Source of the DNA: Flavobacteriales bacterium | Lineage (GTDB): Bacteria > Bacteroidota > Bacteroidia > Flavobacteriales_F > PHOS-HE28 | Assembly (NCBI GenBank): GCA_016712535.1 | Contig: JADJQW010000002.1 | Coordinates: 992,001-1,056,000 of the forward strand | Direction of reading: 5' to 3' | DNA length: 64,000 nucleotides | In this document: positions 61,109-64,000 of the stretch, one piece after another | How positions within the stretch are numbered: the stretch's first letter is position 1 | Layout: each line of letters begins with the position of its first letter | The notes under the pieces: generated by a model | Told to the model about the DNA's origin: nothing | The model's database searches: none | Seen by the model: only the letters and a program-made list of their open reading frames with translations | Program-made: the position numbers and the translations under genes

Positions 61109-62707
61109 CTACGCGAACCGGATCGCCTTGGCCGGCGCGATGCGGGTTACCAGCATGCTGGGCAGGACCATCGCAAGCACGCATATGAACAAGGTGCCGA
61201 CGTTGAGGGCGATGATCGGCATCAGGTCAAGGTCAACCACCACCCGGTCGACATAGTAGGTCTCCACGGGAAGCTTCACGATACCGAAGCGCTGCTGCAC
61301 CAGTGCGAGACCGATGCCCAAGAGGTCGCCCAACAGGATGCCCATGCCGAGGATGTAGGAAGCGTTGACCAGGAAGATCCGCCGGATAGCTCCGTTGCTG
61401 GCGCCCATGGCCTTCAAGGTGCCGATCATCGGTGTGCGCTCAAGGATGATGATGAGCAAGGCGCTGGTCATGTTGATGATGGCAACGATCACCATGAGCA
61501 CGATGATGACCACCACGTTCTTATCCAGCAGCTCCAACCAAGCGAATATCTCGGGGAAGCGATCGCGCACGCTGAGCGAGCGCAGGTTGCTGGGCAGGTA
61601 CTCGGTGTACACGAGGTCGTCAAGGCGCGTGACATCCTCGAAGCGTTCGAGGATTACCTCGAAGCCGCCGCAGTACTTGCGGTAGCTGCCGCCGCTGCCA
61701 CTGCGCTGCACGCTGATGCTGGTCACGATCATTTCCGTTCCGAGGCTGCTTATATGCGGCATGATCCGGTCCGGCGTGATGAGCACGATGGCCGTATCGG
61801 GGATGGTGCGGTCGGCATCGTGCACCACAAGGGTGAAGCTCGTATCGCGTGGCGCTCTTCCCATGGGCGCGTGCGGGAAATCGGGGACATGGCGCTCGTA
61901 GAGCTGCACGCGGTGCGGCCCAGGTCCTTTCAGGTCAGTGCCCGGCCATTCGTATTCGTAGATCCTATCGCCGCCGAATGCGTGCCCTTGAAGCACCACG
62001 AAGCTGCCGTACTCCAATTCGCCCACGCTGATCTCCGCCTTCAGTCCCCATTGCGCGAAGCGTTGCAAGTGGTCGATGTCGACGAAGGCGAGATTGTGGT
62101 CGATCTGCTCCAGGCCCGTCTGGTACACGCCGCACACCCGGAACTTCCGAGGGCGTATGTCGTCGCGCCCGCGCACGAGGTAAGTCGTGATGGTGTCGTT
62201 CGTGCCGATGCGCAACCGGTCGGCGTGGTGCTTCGAGAGAAGCAGATCGATGGGCCGCGCGCTATCGGCGATGGCCGGCAAGCTGCCGGATCTCAGGTGC
62301 GCGGACAGGAAGCTCGTGTCGTAATCGGCGCCGATGCCCTTGAGGACAACGCCTTCGATGTCGTTCTCCGTCTCGATGATGCCGGGGCGGGTGGCATAGA
62401 CTTGGATATGCGCGATGCCCGGAACGGTATCGAGCCAGGGATAGAACGATTGCTCAATGGGAATTCGCAGGGTCTCCTTCGGATCGGTCTGGCCGATTGC
62501 CGCGATCTGCAGGTGCGCCGAGGCTCCGGTTACTTTCGCCCGCACCTCGCGCTGGAAGCCCCGCGTGATGCCCACAGTAAGGATCATGACCGCCATGCCC
62601 ACCACGACGCCCCCTATGGCAATGGCCACGATCGGGCGCGAGAAGCTCGATGTGCCTGTGGAGCTGCCGCGCACGATGCGCCGGGCGATGAAGTGCGCGA
62701 AGGCCAC
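61109..62707 (-). CDS. FtsX/LolE-like ABC transporter permease
   Basis: 532 residues, longer than LolC/E (about 400) because of a bigger periplasmic domain. Topology: one helix near the N-terminus (VAIAIGGVVVGMAVMILTVG), a large extracytoplasmic domain, then three C-terminal helices (VVVIIVLMVIVAIINMTSAL, GMGILLGDLLGIGLALVQ, LNVGTLFICVLAMVLPSMLV). FtsX-family signature at IGTLKAMGASNGAIRRIFLV. Such permeases work with a LolD-like ATPase, not in the window; lipoprotein release is the likely role. Start: a GTG at 62707 giving AFAHFIARRIVRG, as in relatives; no ATG in frame fits without overlapping the divergent gene. Confidence 0.82.
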   Translation of the reverse strand: MAFAHFIARRIVRGSSTGTSSFSRPIVAIAIGGVVVGMAVMILTVGITRGFQREVRAKVTGASAHLQIAAIGQTDPKETLRIPIEQSFYPWLDTVPGIAHIQVYATRPGIIETENDIEGVVLKGIGADYDTSFLSAHLRSGSLPAIADSARPIDLLLSKHHADRLRIGTNDTITTYLVRGRDDIRPRKFRVCGVYQTGLEQIDHNLAFVDIDHLQRFAQWGLKAEISVGELEYGSFVVLQGHAFGGDRIYEYEWPGTDLKGPGPHRVQLYERHVPDFPHAPMGRAPRDTSFTLVVHDADRTIPDTAIVLITPDRIMPHISSLGTEMIVTSISVQRSGSGGSYRKYCGGFEVILERFEDVTRLDDLVYTEYLPSNLRSLSVRDRFPEIFAWLELLDKNVVVIIVLMVIVAIINMTSALLIIILERTPMIGTLKAMGASNGAIRRIFLVNASYILGMGILLGDLLGIGLALVQQRFGIVKLPVETYYVDRVVVDLDLMPIIALNVGTLFICVLAMVLPSMLVTRIAPAKAIRFA

Positions 62708-62717
62708 TGCGGATGCG

Positions 62718-63935
62718 ATGCGGCCGAAGATAGACCGTGCGTCATGGCTGGGCCTTGTGCTGCTCATCGGCAATGCCTTGGACGCCACGGCACAAGCGCC
62801 GAAGCTCGTGGCCAAGGGCGAACCTGAGGTGCGCGTTGGAGCAGAACGAACCGAGGAATACCTGCCGCTGCTGGCCAACCAGCGCATTGGTGTCGTAACC
62901 AATCATACGGGCCGGATTGGCCGCATCCACTTGGTCGATTCACTGGTGGCGCTCAAGGTGGAAGTGGTTAAGGTGTTCGCTCCGGAGCACGGCTTCCGTG
63001 GTGATGCCGATGCCGGTGAGCAGGTGAAGGACCACCGAGACCCGCGCACCGGCCTGTCCATCGTTTCGCTTTACGGCAAGAGCAAGAAACCGAGCGCCGC
63101 GCAGCTCGCGGATGTGGATGTACTGCTCTTCGACATTCAGGATGTGGGTGCGCGCTTCTACACCTACATCAGCACCCTGCACTATGCGATGGAGGCCGCG
63201 CTCGCTCACCAGAAGAAGGTGATCGTGCTCGATCGCCCTAACCCCAACGGTTTCTACGTCGATGGCCCTTTGCTCGATACCGCGTACCGCTCATTCGTAG
63301 GCATGCATCCGGTTCCGATCGTGCATGGCATGACCATCGGCGAGTATGCGCGCATGATCAACGGCGAGGGCTGGCTTCCCGATGGCATGCGCTGTGACCT
63401 GACGGTGATCGCGTGCGAGGGCTATGAGCACGACCTGTTCATCAAGCTGGATGAGCGCCCATCGCCGAATCTGCCGAACATGGCTTCTGTTTACCTGTAT
63501 CCGTCGCTCTGTTTATTCGAAGGCACGGTGGTAAGTGTGGGCCGCGGCACGGAGAAGCCTTTTCAGTGCATCGGGTATCCAGGCAATCCCGTAGGTGATC
63601 ACCGCTTCACGCCGCGTGCTATGCCCGGAGCGAAGGACCCGCCGCATAAGGGACATGAGTGCAAAGGACTGGACCTCGAGGCTTACGGTGGTTTCCAGAG
63701 CCGCATGGAGAAGCGCATCAACCTGCAGTGGCTCGTTGGGCTCCATGCCGAAGCACCGGAGAAGGCCGGCTTCTTCACGCCCTTCTTCGATAAGCTGGCC
63801 GGCAGCAAGGACTTGCGCGAGCGGATCCAGCGCGGCGATAGCGAAGAGGCGATCCGCGCGTCATGGAAGCCGGGCTTGGAGCGCTTCATGAGGATCCGCT
63901 CCAAGTATTTGCTGTATCCCGACTTCAAGCCTTGA
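62718..63935 (+). CDS. DUF1343 / NamZ-type exo-beta-N-acetylmuramidase
   Basis: 405 residues with a signal-like N-terminus (WLGLVLLIGNALDATAQ). The DUF1343 core is clear: RIGVVTNHTGRIG, VKVFAPEHGFRGDADAGEQV, DRDTGLSIVSLYGKSKK-like (DPRTGLSIVSLYGKSKKPSA), LLFDIQDVGARFYTYISTLH, LDRPNPNGFYVDGPLLD, PIVHGMTIGEYARMIN and the C-terminal RMEKRINLQWLVGL. NamZ enzymes remove N-acetylmuramic acid from peptidoglycan ends for cell-wall recycling. Its ATG is 10 bases from the divergent permease start. A strong terminator follows. Confidence 0.93.
   Translation: MRPKIDRASWLGLVLLIGNALDATAQAPKLVAKGEPEVRVGAERTEEYLPLLANQRIGVVTNHTGRIGRIHLVDSLVALKVEVVKVFAPEHGFRGDADAGEQVKDHRDPRTGLSIVSLYGKSKKPSAAQLADVDVLLFDIQDVGARFYTYISTLHYAMEAALAHQKKVIVLDRPNPNGFYVDGPLLDTAYRSFVGMHPVPIVHGMTIGEYARMINGEGWLPDGMRCDLTVIACEGYEHDLFIKLDERPSPNLPNMASVYLYPSLCLFEGTVVSVGRGTEKPFQCIGYPGNPVGDHRFTPRAMPGAKDPPHKGHECKGLDLEAYGGFQSRMEKRINLQWLVGLHAEAPEKAGFFTPFFDKLAGSKDLRERIQRGDSEEAIRASWKPGLERFMRIRSKYLLYPDFKP
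62725..62732 (-). promoter_or_regulatory. -7 box TATCTTCG for the permease, inside the first codons of the NamZ gene
   Basis: TAnnTT(T/C)G on the minus strand, 17 bases before the GTG at 62707; it supports that start. Confidence 0.4.
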
Positions 63936-63940
63936 ACGAA

Positions 63941-63985
63941 AGAAGCCCCGGCCTCCCGCTGCACAGCGGCATGGCCGGGGCTTCT
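63941..63985 (+). terminator. Rho-independent terminator after the NamZ gene
   Basis: 13-base perfect inverted repeat AGAAGCCCCGGCC (63941-63953) / GGCCGGGGCTTCT (63973-63985) with inner CCGCTG/CAGCGG pairs, then CTTC. Confidence 0.85.
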
Positions 63986-64000
63986 CTTCAATGCGTCTCG

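Overview
The window reads as a chromosomal segment of a high-GC member of the Bacteroidota. Three things point there: several type IX secretion/gliding genes (porV, porU, a PorP/SprF protein, gldJ), promoters of the Bacteroidota type (TTTG, 19-20 bases, TAnnTTTG), and the near absence of Shine-Dalgarno sequences. GldJ and the gene order suggest a Flavobacteriia-like lineage, although the G+C content is unusually high for that group; this placement is inference. The window is densely packed, almost entirely core genes, and contains no prophage, insertion sequence, CRISPR array or defence island. No stretch of more than 300 bases lacks a gene.

Layout. 1-8.4 kb: end of a biotin carboxylase gene, a DUF4294 protein, then a leftward group (acetyltransferase, outer-membrane barrel, 3-hydroxybutyryl-CoA dehydrogenase, sugar-1-phosphate transferase, lipoprotein, Gfo/Idh oxidoreductase) and pcm. 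8.4-13.3 kb: envelope proteins, NAD(P)H-hydrate repair enzyme, CsgG-like/TPR protein. 13.4-19.3 kb (leftward): acyl-CoA dehydrogenase, apt, a helix-hairpin-helix protein, an NSS transporter with a MetS-like small subunit, an RmlD-like reductase, ispF. 19.3-28.9 kb: the type IX secretion block, porV-porU leftward and sprF-gldJ-murF rightward. 29-34 kb: tRNA-Glu, a frameshifted conserved gene, proS, a Gly/Trp/Tyr-rich lipoprotein and a FadL-like channel. 34-40.5 kb: zinc-ribbon protein and Nif3 leftward; lpxK-punA-gatB-thioredoxin rightward. 40.5-55.9 kb: the translation/transcription supercluster rpsU, xerC-like, hpf, tRNA-Thr-Tyr-Gly-Thr, tuf, tRNA-Trp, secE, nusG, rplKAJL, rpoBC, then a DUF3467 protein. 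56-64 kb: patatin-barrel protein, BtuF-like protein, a small membrane ORF, cystathionine beta-synthase-like enzyme, FtsX/LolE-like permease, and a NamZ-type (DUF1343) protein.

What stands out: (1) porU, the type IX sortase, carries an in-frame TAG at codon 1139; (2) a 704-nt conserved gene at 29.1-29.8 kb is split by a one-base frameshift; (3) a palindromic repeat family built on GGTTGAAGGTTG/CAACCTTCAACC occurs between genes at 4.2-4.3 kb and in frame inside lpxK; (4) a -7 box TAnnTT(T/C)G lies just upstream of nearly every transcription-unit start, while the -33 TTG is seen only for a subset. I found no clearly novel multi-gene system; the items above and a few orphan small proteins are the best leads.
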